A stretch of DNA of 64,000 nt from Beroe ovata (taxonomy: Eukaryota > Ctenophora > Nuda > Beroida > Beroidae): assembly GCA_946803715.1 (NCBI GenBank), contig CAMPET010000048.1:255365-319364 (forward strand). Reading direction: 5' to 3'. Of this stretch, positions 14,401 through 27,893 are shown in pieces; positions within the stretch are counted from its first letter, which is position 1, and each line of letters opens with the position of its first letter. The notes beneath the pieces were generated by a model that did not search any database, had not been told where the DNA came from, and saw nothing but the letters and a program-made list of their open reading frames with translations. The position numbers and the translations under genes were made by a program.

Positions 14401-17400
14401 ACAGTTGACACAGGCTGGGATAGCTTGAGATAGTTAGTCTGTTGGACTAGCGGGTGAGCGAGCTTTAGCTCGATAGTCATGACAGTACCACTTTCTATAT
14501 ACCTGATGATATGGTAACGGTCGATATCACATGATGAAGGTGACGTGGTACGTTTTCTTGTTGTCATACTGCACATAATAGCACTTCAATCCAATCATCT
14601 CACCTACCTTCCACATGGCAAGCTGCCAGAGAAATCTAGCCGCGGTTCTGTATCTAGGACTGTATTCCTGGATGAGTTGACAGGTCTTGCACAAGGCAAC
14701 ACTGGCGATTTGAGACGGAGTTTCTGTTCCCCAAGCAACAGTGGTGATAGGTCGAATTTAGCAACCCCATACGGGTCCCATGCAACACCAGGCGGTCCCA
14801 GAGCTTTGGATTTGCCTGCAGAATGGAGAATTGCTGAGTTCCCTTCCATTAGATACTTATGATGCATCGTCGAGTCACTGAGGTGGTCAGCAGTTAGCAG
14901 GGCTGCCCTGAAGAGCGCGTTTTACAAAGAAGACATAAGGTCCATGGGGTAGTTAGGTAATACCAGACAATAGCTCGACATTACCGCTTGTATCGAATAG
15001 AGAATCCTCTTGACCATGAATGTCGAATATCTTGGGCAGTGGTTTGATAACATCTTCCCTTCTGTCTCGGTCGTGAAGCTGTACTTCAAATGGTGGTCCA
15101 GTGAGGAATTCCTCCAGCTTGGTTCTTGATAGAACGCCTGATTATTGTTTGCAACGATTTGGAAATGTTTCCTGCTAAATTTGGAAATAGCGCGCGAAAC
15201 GCGCACAGTCACTTAGCAACGCGGTAAAGTGTTCTGTGTAGAGACTTTTGCGCGTTACAACACAACACATTAATCTGTGGTACCGAAACTGAAGCGTGGC
15301 GAAATAGCGCGGATTTGTGTTGTTACCTAACAAAATAACATGTTGGTGGTTCCAAACAATGTCCTTAGCCTGCGGAATTCCAGCTGTAGAGATAGAATCC
15401 TGTCCCAGAAAATGGTATTTCGCAAAAACTGGGTTGCACTGGTCCTTTAGATCTTCGTATGACACTGAGTGATGATTTTCTGTATGAATCCGAACATAAT
15501 TGAAGTATTGTCAAAAATTCACGTGCTTTTTGACTTGGAGAAAATGACTTAAATACTCAATTAACCAACTAAGTCACCTGGAGATGATGGGTTGTTCTTG
15601 GACTTGACAATATTCAGTTTCATAGGGCAGAGCTCTCTCGAGAGTGATTCAGACATGAGCGGCTTGTTGAGTGATATCTTTACAATGACCTGTGTTGGAT
15701 TGTAGCTACAATAACGCAGCTCTGGGGTTCTGATGCTTTGGAACACGATAATGCGATCCAGCAACATGATATGTAGCAGACAATAGCGTAGCTGTGTCAA
15801 ATGCGAACACGTAGTGTGTACATTTAGTTTTTCACATCAAAACTCAGCCTACTCATATAGTGGCAGGTGAAAGGACCTCTTTCAGCGCAGTGAAATGTTT
15901 GTATGGCTCGCTCTGCACGAGCAGTAGCGTGTTGCCAGCGAATAGCGACGATAGCGACACCGAGAGCACACATTTACCACGCTCCGACACTACTTCCCGC
16001 TCCGCTCGTCGCCGTCGGACTTCAGTCGGTGTCTGTCCCACGACTTCCGAGCTGACAGTCTTTTCCGTCTGTGACAGCAGGGGGATATGAATGACAGATG
16101 TATGACAGACGTGGAATAAATATGACAGACATGAAGCGTAGTAGATAATATACACTTTTGATTGTCCTTTCATTTTCTCTGATACACATATCATTATACT
16201 TCACATCACTCACCCTAATGTCACTGGAAGAAGGCTTTATCTTAGTTGGACTTGTGGATTTCTCAATGTGAAGTTGTCGTCTAGCATTGCTCTGTGCTGT
16301 TCCACCTGCAAGTATACACTCCCTATTCTCCCCCCTTAAATATGACGGGGATTTCCTATTGAACTTCCCATTGCATTCCCTATAGAAACACAAGAGAGTG
16401 CATAGATGACTAGTACATTACAACTTAAACATTTTAAAAGCCGAGGGTTTACGGTCGGTTGATTGAGTCACTTTTAAAGTCATTCCTAAAGTGCGAATAT
16501 GAGAGATGAATGTGCAGCAGTTCATCAGCCAACAAAGTGTATACATTTGATATGCTACACACAAACACACACTCAACTGATTGATGCATGATATAGAGCG
16601 CATGAATACACTGGCTAGGTTTATCCACAACATACACACTCACACATCATGTTCATTATGAGATGAACTGTGATGAAACAATGAACATCCACTTTCAATC
16701 CACGATGGGTCGATGGATGAATGAATTTCCCGATATGAAATGGTACAGACCTCCATCAAACCGGGCGTCGACTGGTTTAGGTCCGGGCGGAGGCGGAAGT
16801 CTGAACACCTTGGGTCTGTCAAACTTGGCCCTGACACTCACTTTATCCTTGGTATCCCAAAACCGCACATTCACCGTGTGGGAAAACATGTCTAGGAGTA
16901 ACTTCTTCGTCACTGAAAACGCGCACTGATAAGTTGAACAACGAATGCTTTCCTAGAGAATACCACGCTATCTATGATGGACCTATGATGGACCTATGAT
17001 AGACGCTATCTATGATAGACCTAAGTATCAGACTAGTAGAGTAATAGTGTGTTATTGATGACGCGGGCTGGTATTTGAAGATGGGGGGACGCATAGTTGC
17101 GAGCATTGCGGAGGGACTTATGTGGCGGGCATTGCGGAGGGACTTATGTGGCGGGCATTGCGGAGGGACTTATTTGGCGGGCATTGCGGGGGGGGTGGTA
17201 TTTTCTCACCAGCAATGGGGTGCTTGTGACTCCACATGACATACTGTCTGTCCCCGTCAGTCCGTGTTTTGAGGAGCCTGGTGTCGTAGTCACTGTACAT
17301 CTTGGCCACCATACCCGACATTACAACATCAGCTTTGGACGGGTTCTTGTTGGGGAGCAGGTTGTACTCGATGTGGTAGTATTGCCATGATTTCATCGCT

Positions 17401-17769
17401 TCGGATGGTAACTTGCCATCTTCCCCGACCTGCGATAGCAATTGTTCTATGATAGGAATAGGTCCTTACAAAGTTGTCACAAGGCTAGATGTGAATAGGT
17501 GTCATGCGCTTCATTTCATTTCACTTTGATTGACCCTCAATCATGTATTAGAAATTAGAATTGTCAGATATCACAGGTAACCTCAATCTTGTACACTCAC
17601 GTTGAAAACATGTTCGACACTGATGCTGAAATTGACCAAGTGTTCCTCCAGAGCATCTAAGGGAGAGAGTGGTCAGAAAAAGAAAAGTTTCTACACTCAG
17701 AATTGAATTGGAGAAATTTGGAGGAGGGCAGTTACCTGGGATGCTCGGCTCAGATGCTCCATCCACCAT
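11484..17769 (-). CDS. CFAP92: Cilia- and flagella-associated protein 92-like (DUF4550 family)
   Basis: Sixteen minus-strand exons join without a phase error into 1208 codons: 17736-17769 (ATG), 17601-17656, 17210-17429, 16751-16912, 16214-16305, 15877-16068, 15578-15791, 15327-15464, 14985-15137, 14608-14902, 14396-14568, 14131-14253, 13445-13623, 13172-13306, 12815-13051, 11484-12707 (TGA). Residues about 31-157 carry the DUF4550-like segment (SWQYYHIEYNLLP, VRFWDTKDKV, KFDRPKVFRLP). The middle holds a C2-like stretch (EFLTGPPFEVQLHDRDRR) and later WDPYGVAKFDLSPLLLG and ITGFHVLDGSHHLLVLEGL, which I recall from the KIAA1257/CFAP92 family. The last exon (407 codons) is less conserved and repetitive in style. 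The family is associated with axonemes; its molecular role is poorly known. The exon 6 donor (gtcctt) is weak. TTLL1, another cilium gene, lies immediately upstream on the same strand. Confidence 0.8.
14262..14395. repeat. Intron made of degenerate GGTAAC/GTTACC units
   Basis: The intron between CFAP92 exons 11 and 12 is largely built from GTAAC-type pentamers and hexamers (GGTAACGGTAACC, GGTAACGTGGTAACCCC and similar). These resemble half-sites of the RFX X-box, GTNRCC-N(0-3)-RGYAAC. Simple-repeat expansion is the conservative reading. Confidence 0.7.
17098..17190 (+). repeat. Minisatellite, ~26-bp unit, about 3.5 copies
   Basis: The unit GCATTGCGGAGGGACTTATG plus TGGCGG repeats head to tail just inside the CFAP92 intron that follows the exon ending at 17210. 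Copies are almost identical, with one G/T change near 17173. Confidence 0.9.
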
Positions 17770-18119
17770 GGTATAAATTCCCCGATAGAAGCAGTACTAC
17801 ATTATCATTTCCTGCTATAAGGGAAACGTTAAGCTAATGAATTCTTGTTGATTCTAATACTACCTGAGTAATGAAACATAATAGGTTTAAGACAAGCCAC
17901 CTGATACAATATAATTTCTTAATTGAATATTGAATAATGAGAATTATCTTTAAGCCCAAATACGGGGTCGAAAATACAAATGTTCTTATTTGAAGTTTAT
18001 AAATAGTTCAATTCATGTCAAGGGGTTATCAGTTTACTCAAATATATCTCATTAAAAGAGTGTCGTCACACACAAGATAGCCTGATAGCATTCAAATAAG
18101 ATTCAAAAATGTCGATTCT

Positions 18120-19942
<1,823 letters not shown>

Positions 19943-19943
19943 A

Positions 19944-20660
19944 TGATAGGATGTTCAATGTTATCTGTCTACTGTTTCTTGCGCGCGCAAGAAACAGTGG
20001 AATGTGGACAGATATGACATCCGGCAACAAATAACTTGTCAGTTGTAGGATTTTACCCTACCGTCGGTGCGCGCGATTTTCAATCCGCCCCGACGGATAA
20101 AATCCCGCCAGCAAGGGTAGGGTGAAATCCTACAAACTTGTCAGATATTGCTTGCCGGATGTTATCTGTCCACTGTTTCTTGCGCGTGGCGCGCGCAAGA
20201 AACTGGACAGATAACATCCGGCAATCCCTTGTCAGATGTTACCTGACCTGTTTCTCGCGCGCCTGTTTCGGCCTTGGCCTTTGATGCAGAAGGCGCGCGC
20301 GCCGCGCGCGAGAAACAGGTCAGGTAACATCTGACAAGCAATCCCCTTCATGACAATTGCGCGGCGCCGACGGTAGAGAAACCCCTATAATATATATATA
20401 CAAAGGGGCCGGCCCGGCCGCGCGCGAGAAACAGGTCACTTGCACTGGTCAGCTGCAGCCGTCAGGTAATGCATCTGACACCGACAACAGCTGGCATGGC
20501 ACTATGGTAATCATATTTCTAATTTCAATTTTATCTGACTGACCTATGTTTCTCGAAAGTGTTTTGGCCTTTGTTGAAGAACGCGCGCGCGTTCCGAGAA
20601 ACAGAGCACAGACTGTCATGTCACTGTCAGATAAAATTGAAATCTGACAAATCTACCATA
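19944..20660. repeat. Cluster of nested GC-rich inverted repeats (hairpin elements)
   Basis: Several separate palindromes lie almost end to end. 19971-19998 is a perfect 28-base palindrome centred on GCGCGC. 20043-20062 pairs with about 20115-20135. 20152-20172 pairs perfectly with 20204-20224. 20228-20262 pairs perfectly with 20304-20338 (35-base arms). 20522-20539 pairs with about 20626-20643. The inner parts share a GTTTCTTGCGCGC or GTTTCTCGCGCGC core facing its complement, and two share a CAGATAACATCCGGCAA arm. A partial related copy lies at about 20415-20480. They look like copies of one foldback or MITE-like family. No coding capacity is seen. Confidence 0.85.
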
Positions 20661-21309
20661 GGAATTGTATTGGAAATTGTAATATGGAATTGGATCATGA
20701 TACAATTACATTCAATTTTAAATGACCGCAGGTGGTAAAAATACAAAATATGGAGTGTACAACTACAATATGAATAATCCTTATCCATAACAGATAATCC
20801 ATAACAGATCAGTATGATTTTACAGATCAGTATGATTTCACAATTCACATGATATTGATCCTACAGATCGTGATTACTGCAACTGATAAGTGACTGATTA
20901 CTGAAGATTAGGAGAAGCGAAGAAGTTATGTTTCATGACTCCCAGCTGCTAAGAATTACAACTACAAGGCTGATAAATGAATAATGATGAGTATAAATAG
21001 TTAAGTAATCTGCTCCGCATCATAAGTATGAATATTGCAGCTGCTCTATTCGATCAAAGACTACAAAGTCACACTCACATTGTCATTGTGATTGACTGGA
21101 ATTCACCATTTATATTCACGTGTTAATTGCCTAAATCAGTACTTTACTTAGAGTTCGATTAAGAGGGTTAGAAGCCTTATGTATCGAGTTAAAAGTTTCG
21201 GGCACTACTACTTTTCCTTTGTGAGGTAAGACGTCCCCAGACAAAAGCTCATAACCACTAACCAGCAGGGACACAATACAACACACACACACACACACAG
21301 ACACAAACA
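20661..21309. other. Non-coding stretch with short tandem repeats
   Basis: AT-rich sequence with duplicated CAGATCAGTATGATTT units around 20805-20840. No exon is supported. Confidence 0.45.
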
Positions 21310-21377
21310 NNNNNNNNNNNNNNNNNNNNNNNNNNNNNNNNNNNNNNNNNNNNNNNACACACACACACACACACACT
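21279..21377 (+). repeat. (CA)n microsatellite around an assembly gap
   Basis: CA repeats flank a run of 47 N at 21310-21356, so the gap is simply an unresolved microsatellite. Confidence 0.95.
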
Positions 21378-21539
21378 GACACACACACTGACGCAAATGC
21401 CATTCTTTCTGAACAGGTGGTAGCTGTTAGAGCAAGGAATTTGAAAAGTTTCGGTGCTTTTGCGTGTTGCCATGCCTATTGTTTGATGACATATAGCAGT
21501 ATTAGTGTTAGGATCTATCAATTCTACTTCTAGTATCCG

Positions 21540-22194
21540 GATGCTGGAAAGAATAGACGAGAGAGAGGGACATGAGCCAGGTGATGTGACAGGGAACATC
21601 AACATGAGTAATGATGCAGGGAGGGAGACACACGCAGAAGAGTACGAAGACCCATTGTGCGAGTGTTGCTGTGTCCAAATCTTCTGGTCCGTCGCCTTTT
21701 CCGCGTTCTGTTCGCGGACACTGGGACTGCAACTGAGACACGCATCGAAGAAGGGTACGGGGGCACAAGGACGCCGGGCACCAGTGAAGGAGGGATACAT
21801 AGTGAGATTATTGAGACGAGTGGGACAATTCACGATTACAAAGAGGAAAAAGCTACGGAGGAGGATCAGTGTGTGGACATTTCAGGTGGGATACAATTAG
21901 GATACAGTTTTAGTAAATGTGGGGTAGCTGGTAAATGTGGGGTAGCTGGTAAATGTGGGGTAGCTGGTAGATGTGGGGTAGAAAATAAAAATGTGCACAT
22001 GAAATCATTGCTCTGAGTGTTGGTAATATCCCAGGGCAGTTTTCACAACGGTAACAAAACAGTAAACATGTGTATTGTATATCTGATCACGTGACTCTAA
22101 CATATGTTTCAGGACCCCAGAGTAGAGGAGATGAAACTGGAGATCGAACGGTTAAGAGAGCAAGTAGCTCGGCAGGAGGGCACAACCACATGAC
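21540..22194 (+). CDS. Hypothetical small basic protein with C-terminal coiled coil, two exons
   Basis: An open frame with an in-frame ATG near 21541 runs to a donor at 21888/21889 (TTTCAG|gtggga). It joins in phase 0 to an exon after a strong acceptor (tgtttcag) at about 22114, ending in TGA at about 22194. The product of about 140 residues has an acidic amino terminus, a Cys/hydrophobic patch (CCCVQIFWSVAFSAF) that could be a membrane anchor, a very basic stretch (TITKRKKLRRR) and a heptad-rich end (VEEMKLEIERLREQV). A second frame is also open across the same two exons, reaching TAG at about 22270, so frame choice is uncertain. Family not recognised; earlier exons may exist. Confidence 0.4.
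21918..21976 (+). repeat. 18-bp tandem repeat, about three copies
   Basis: TAAATGTGGGGTAGCTGG repeats head to tail inside the intron of the candidate gene above. The last copy is slightly diverged. Confidence 0.9.
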
Positions 22195-22730
22195 GCGGTC
22201 AACAGACAGGGCCCACCCTTGCGTGGATCATAGCTGTCCCAGTGAGACGCCGATGTCTAATACAACATAGTCCATGATGAACCCTATCGAAATCGAATAT
22301 CTCTACATCAGTCCGGACCCCATAATTCTATTGACATTCTCAGTCTGGATATATCTGACAGCGTAGCACAGCTGCAGAGTGCGGGTGCGTACTGCGGAGT
22401 GCAGAGTGCGTACTGCACAGCACAACAGGACGTGTGCGATTCATTATAGTGGCGGGTCATCAGTTGGGTGGGGATACGACACGGGTGGCGATGAATCCGT
22501 TGTAAGAAACTGGCATACTCGAAGTGTGCTTCCTAATCGCTTTTTCCTATTGGAGGCGGGGGAGGTATATAATCAGGGGGCTGGAACCCAGATCGCAATC
22601 AGATACATCAATACGTTTATCAGTGGACAGTGGGGGGACAGTGTGATGATCATCACTGTGACATTGACACTGACAGCTTGAGATACAACCCCCCCTCCCA
22701 AGCACAGAGGAGGGGATGACTCTCACTTAC

Positions 22731-23536
22731 CGATGAGTTTTTCCGGACGGCTGTCAATCCGATGTGTTTCTCGGCAGATTTGAGGGCAGCCCTCGTTTCC
22801 CTCAGATTCCTTGCCTCCATGGCTGCAATTTCGGCAGGCGATGGGATCGGTGTGCAGGCTCTGTTATCGTCACTAGATATCTCAGGGATGAACTTCTTTT
22901 TCTGCGAAAATGAGTATTTTGTAGATTAACATAGTTACACGTGTTATTTGAAGAGCTCAGTTCAATGTTATTATATTGCGGATCTCATTCATCTATCCAG
23001 CTGATAACTCTCAGTTGGATACTTCATAGGAACACAACCCGGGTGTGACACATGACACCCTCAGTTTCATGGGAGGCGGGAGAGGGTGTTATAATAGTTA
23101 CCTGTGACTTATCCTGGTAGAACGGGTTGAGGGGTTTCAGTCTCTCCTCCACTGTCCAGTTTGGGCCGGGTAGGGACGAGACACTGGACTTGGATATCCG
23201 GGTATCTCCGTCCAGCGAGTCCATCGCGAGATCTGCTGCACTCTGCGGGGGTAGGCGGGGGTTAATAGGAGAGAAAATGATGATAATGGACAACAAGGGA
23301 GAGGGACGAGGGTTCTAGAATCGGGGGATGATTATGGGAGTGGTGTTAGATCGGGGATAATAGGGCGGGGGACTGAGCCTCGGTCACTGAGGTGTAATTT
23401 AACTGTGAGTAATTCGCTTTAGGATAATCGTATGAAGAGTGGAGTCAGAGTATACCTGGATCTTCTCATAGACAACCTCAGGGTCACCAGCCTTGAACCG
23501 TTGGATGAGACTCTCCACGTCTTTGCTGCCAGACAT
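22731..23536 (-). CDS. Unidentified protein, amino-terminal three exons
   Basis: Exons 23456-23536 (ATG at 23536, MSGSKDVESLIQRFKAGDPE), 23102-23242 and 22731-22901 are all phase 0 with good sites; the last donor is gtaagt. They encode about 131 residues, hydrophilic and Ser/Lys-rich, with PSPAEIAAMEARNLRETRAA likely helical. No domain is recognised. If the last donor is not used, the frame reads on about 27 codons to a TGA near 22650. Otherwise further exons lie to the left and were not found. The exon structure is well supported and the function is unknown. Confidence 0.6.
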
Positions 23537-25548
23537 ACCTGGGAGTGTGTGACGTCATAAATCCTGGAATCAGGAGACGATATGACGTGCAAGAGTGACG
23601 TCATGAATGCTTTGAGAATCGTATCGACGTGGTTTTGGTACTTTTTTTGGTAAATAACTGCTTCGAATTCTCAAGGCAACATCGGGCGAAGACTATTTCA
23701 TTAAGATGGTAGGTCGGTAGAACTGAGCTTTATTATATTGATGAGTTGTGTAGTTGGTAGTTAATTATAATGTGCGTAATTGATGTCGATTATCAGTAGA
23801 ATAATTATAACACCATTATAAGTACACTAATGAGTGAGTTTTAGTCTTGGGATTATAGAGGGAATGCGTACAGTACAGAGGGAATGCGTACAGGTTAAAC
23901 CAAAAGAAAGCAAACTCAAAACTAAAAATACCAAGAGAAAAAAACATGGCAAGGCTCCAGACTTATTGCGAATTACGTCATATGAAAAACAAGCTGCAGC
24001 CAGTAAATGAAGTTTTTTGGACGAATCATCAAGGAGTGATCGAAACGGGTACACCGATAAGAAGTGTGTTCTAATGAGTTTATCGCCGTGCCTACAGTCT
24101 ACGTCGTTTCTTAGTTATTACTCGACTATTCTGGAAAAAACACACTCGGGTTCTTGAAGAAAATTGGGTAAACTATAGTGCAGCATCTAAACTATCCGGT
24201 GAATGAACATACACACGTTTTGTACGAGCTATTGAGAACGCAACATTTCGATAAAAGTAAATAATTATTTTTCGAAAATATTGAATCCGTGGCAAGCAAA
24301 AACCAAAACAAAAAGTTTAACAGAAATTCTTTCCGTCTGAGACATCGCATATTATGATCTTGACGAGGTAAATCCTGAGACAAACTCGCCGTTTTCCTAG
24401 GCACGAGGACACTGGACAAGTACAGTTTTTTGGTGAAAAGATATCTACTGATATCAGGGCGGAGAGAAATGAGTCAAGATCCCCAAAAAATAACTTGTGT
24501 ATGATTTAGATTGCATGTGATGTGAATATTATATGGGATCGATAGTGCTACGTGCTCGTGTGTACGTACACGGTCTATATTATAATATTGCGACTTTGTT
24601 AAACTTCTTGCTTCTCAAACTGAGCGGAGAGCTGGGACAGAGCTGTTTGCCGATTGGGGAAGTACAGAAACTCAGAATCCAGAATAAAGTACCTAGAGTC
24701 CGAGGTTTATATAAGAGGAGAAATTGTAGTATTCCAAGCAACATGAATTCTGTAAGTAGTTGGTACTGAGGTACTTCTGGAAAACTATAACAATTTTGGT
24801 TGAGTGTTGACGATCGTGTGGCCCGTTTAAAATTCAACATGGGCTGACCATGTAGGATCAGTTAAAACTGGTCTCAATTAGGTCCCTACATCATGTTATT
24901 GCGGTCAATTTATCATGTGCGAATTTTACAACATATGTCACAAGATTCCTTAATTATTACTTAATTAGATAGTATCTATCTACAGCACTTGCACAATGAA
25001 CATGCATCACGTACATATGTTATCCATGAAACACATGTGGCTATTCAACTCAATGTGACACACATTTTTTAACAGTACTTGGTATGAGTTTGCTGCAGAA
25101 TTTCGCGTATAATTGTGATGTTAAAAAACTCAGATTCTGAGTCAGATCACTGAATAAGTACGCGTGATGTTAAAAAACTCAGATTCTGAGTCAGATCACT
25201 GAATGAAGGAGTTGCTGTTGATGAGAGACTTTTGTCAGTCATATGAAGTAAAACGCTGTTTTTAGTTTAAATAGCCAGCTTTTTTTGGTATTTTTGAGAA
25301 TTATGTCAACCAGCTTACACTATCACGCGGCTGTGAGTTATGCAGACTCATGCACTCATGAAAACCAGCGCGTCGACAACATTGTTCCACTAGTTCTCGA
25401 AGTTGCTCCACTACTAGTATAAATACTCGGATCATCTTGACAAACTATTATCTTGTCCACGTGCATGATCAATTGATCCATGGGAGCACAATGTTTGGCA
25501 ATCTGGACGAAGTTTTAGGGTCAAACTTTCTCCAGACTGCCCAATATC
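23537..25548. other. Intergenic region, no gene seen
   Basis: AT-rich sequence between two minus-strand genes. It contains a direct repeat of about 39 bases at 25116-25154 and 25165-25204, each carrying the palindrome CTCAGATTCTGAG, and a duplicated GGGAATGCGTACAG motif at about 23861-23893. Nothing coding is convincing. Confidence 0.5.
25116..25204 (+). repeat. Direct repeat of a ~39-bp unit containing a palindrome
   Basis: Two identical copies start GTGATGTTAAAAAACTCAGA and each includes CTCAGATTCTGAG. They are separated by about 10 bases (AAGTACGC...). Confidence 0.9.
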
Positions 25549-27225
25549 TCAATTCGAGTCTGATCCCGCGGCGCTTCTCTCAACCGCAATTCCAGCAGAG
25601 ACTTCCTCATCAGCCGAAACCGCGGGCGCTTGTCTGGCGATCTTGCGGGCTCTCCTCCGTGCTAATACATGACTCACGATCAAAACCAGGATGTCGGTTA
25701 GGGCGATCTGGAAAGAGAGATCATAATTAGGATCTTACCAAAAAATGAGGACAGCTGTCGCTTGACATGTGTATAAAAAGAGCAGCAGAAACCATGATCA
25801 AAGCTATGATCACACCTGGGTTATATCATGAAGACCATATCATGCTATCATGATCAATATGCGATGATGCCTACCTGTAGAGAGAATATAGCTTGGAGAC
25901 TATGACCGTCGCCCAGGAATGAAACTGCGAGATCGCTGCCACAGAGTTCAGAGAAATTGTCATAGACCGTATCGAGCCAGCTGTCAGAAGCATACATTCT
26001 GGACACGAATTGCGGACTAAAATCGTGGTCATCAAACAGGACTATGAAAACAATCATAGCTATGTTGTAGCATATTTCCAGGAGACTTGATGCAAGAGTG
26101 GGAACCAGCGAATCCCAGCGTCTAGATTCACCCTCATTCGAGGCATTCCTTTGTTCAGTGCTGTTGAAAAAACTCACCACATACACCAGACTTGCGACGG
26201 TCGAGATCAGGAATGTGAAAACTAAGGTAGACAAAACTGCGTTTTGCCAGTAAGATATGAATTTTTCCATTCTACTGCATTGAAAATAGCTCCCAAATTT
26301 GATTAATAGAACAGCTGCCCACCCTGAGAAAATGGTTATGACCACGAAAAATGTAAGTGCAGTGGCGAACAGCAGACACTTGCTTAGGGACTTCTTCTTT
26401 TGGCGAAAATAGAAGGGGAAGAGTACGGCAACAATTTGGAATACGTAGGAGTAGAACTTTTGGAATTTTTGTACAACTGCAATCTGCTTAAGGAAAATTC
26501 CTGCATAAGAGGTGGCATAAAGGTCATATGAAAAACCCATTCTTCTGATCTTTGAGCGAATTGATAAAATGTGGGGAATTGAATTCACAAATCCCACAAC
26601 CAATGCACATGTATAGGAGCTCGCTTTTGTGAAAGTGACAACTTTATTCTTTTCTGAGTTTGATTTCCAGACATTTCTCAGACCAATGACGCCAATCAAA
26701 ATAAAAATGAGGGAAACGGAAATGTCTAGCAAGAAATAGCCCAGTGGCATCTGATTGTACAACAGTCCACCGACTTTGTCGTCGTCCGGATAGCCAAAAC
26801 TGTGTTTAATTGTGATATTTTCACTGAATGGCAAACCTGGTGACTTTAATCGATCAGGGATATAGTCTTTCAGGATATTTTCAAAATATGAAAATTGAAA
26901 CGAAATATTTGCGGTGATATTTGTGTAATTTATAAACGCCATCCCCCATTTATTCACCTCGTCTTTTATATCCTGCGAATAAACTGTGTATTATTGTGAA
27001 ATTGATATACGTGAAGCGGCTATCTTTGAATGGTCTAACAGTAACATTAATTAAAGATGCGAAAGTGAGATTTAATGAACAATGGAATCAGAAATCTACT
27101 GATATTCTCACCCATTTCTGAAGTACTTCCCCATCCTTCCTGATTTCGGCATCAAATTTAGAGTATACAGGAAATTCTATTTCCTCTGCTTCCACGATTT
27201 TTTTCAAATCATTGATAGTATCCAT
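25549..27225 (-). CDS. Seven-transmembrane receptor-like protein, complete
   Basis: Three exons, all phase 0: 27112-27225 (ATG), 25875-26972 and 25549-25707 (TGA), giving 456 residues. There is no signal peptide. The first ~114 residues are hydrophilic with N-glycosylation sequons (NYT, NIT, NIS, NIT). Hydrophobic segments lie at about 115-137 (LGYFLLDISVSLIFILIGV), 155-175, 211-227, 237-262, 283-306, 331-351 and 397-420 (IALTDILVLIVSHVLA), followed by an Arg-rich cytosolic tail. Seven segments with a glycosylated amino terminus match GPCR topology, but I see no DRY, NPxxY or other family signature. It may be a lineage-specific receptor. The closest alternative is another multi-pass membrane family. 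The PIM-like kinase lies just beyond on the same strand. Confidence 0.65.
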
Positions 27226-27893
27226 GGCTTATTGAGATGAATGGCGTTTTACGAGGGCACACGTGAACTTAGTACTTGCACTATTTGAACGAGAAGACCT
27301 AGCAGGAGTGAAGCCTCGATTTCGAAGTTGAACGCCCGCAAAAGGGACAATTCATTGAGGACTCGAGAAATCTACAAGGTCTCGAGAAAGAAAGAAGTCT
27401 CTGATAAAAGCGATAAATTTTAATTTTATTCGATGCACCGCGCAACCACATGCTGTCATGTGATCTGGAATACGGATGAGTCGGTACAGGCGATATATTA
27501 TGCGCACAAGCTACTGATTATTCAGGAAATGATTTAATTCATGCGGGCTGAGCTATATAAGAAACCCTTTCAATAATGCAAACGAACCTGTGATGTAATT
27601 CAGGAAAATAAGATTGGAGATTCAGAAAGTCACGCGATGGGGGAGCAATAACGTAGAATGCAGCAACTATCAATTATATTCGTCCCCGTACGAAACTGCA
27701 CCGATCGGTAAAAATATAATATAATCCTGCCCACTTATAGCCGAAAATTTTGTAACCGATTTTAATTGCAATCGATGATGAGAGGTATTGTTCTTAAACT
27801 ATAAAAATTGAATATGGTAGAAGAATTTTACAAATGTTTGAATTAAATTGAATCAAATACGAATAAGAATAAATTACAAATCAGAACAAACAA

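Noticed and set aside
20357-20542. Open frame over the hairpin cluster
   Set aside because: Lies within GC-rich inverted repeats; no coding signature.
21258-21833. 191-codon minus-strand open frame running into the N gap
   Set aside because: The right half is antisense to the plus-strand candidate exon, the left half is CA repeat and N; no paired splice sites.
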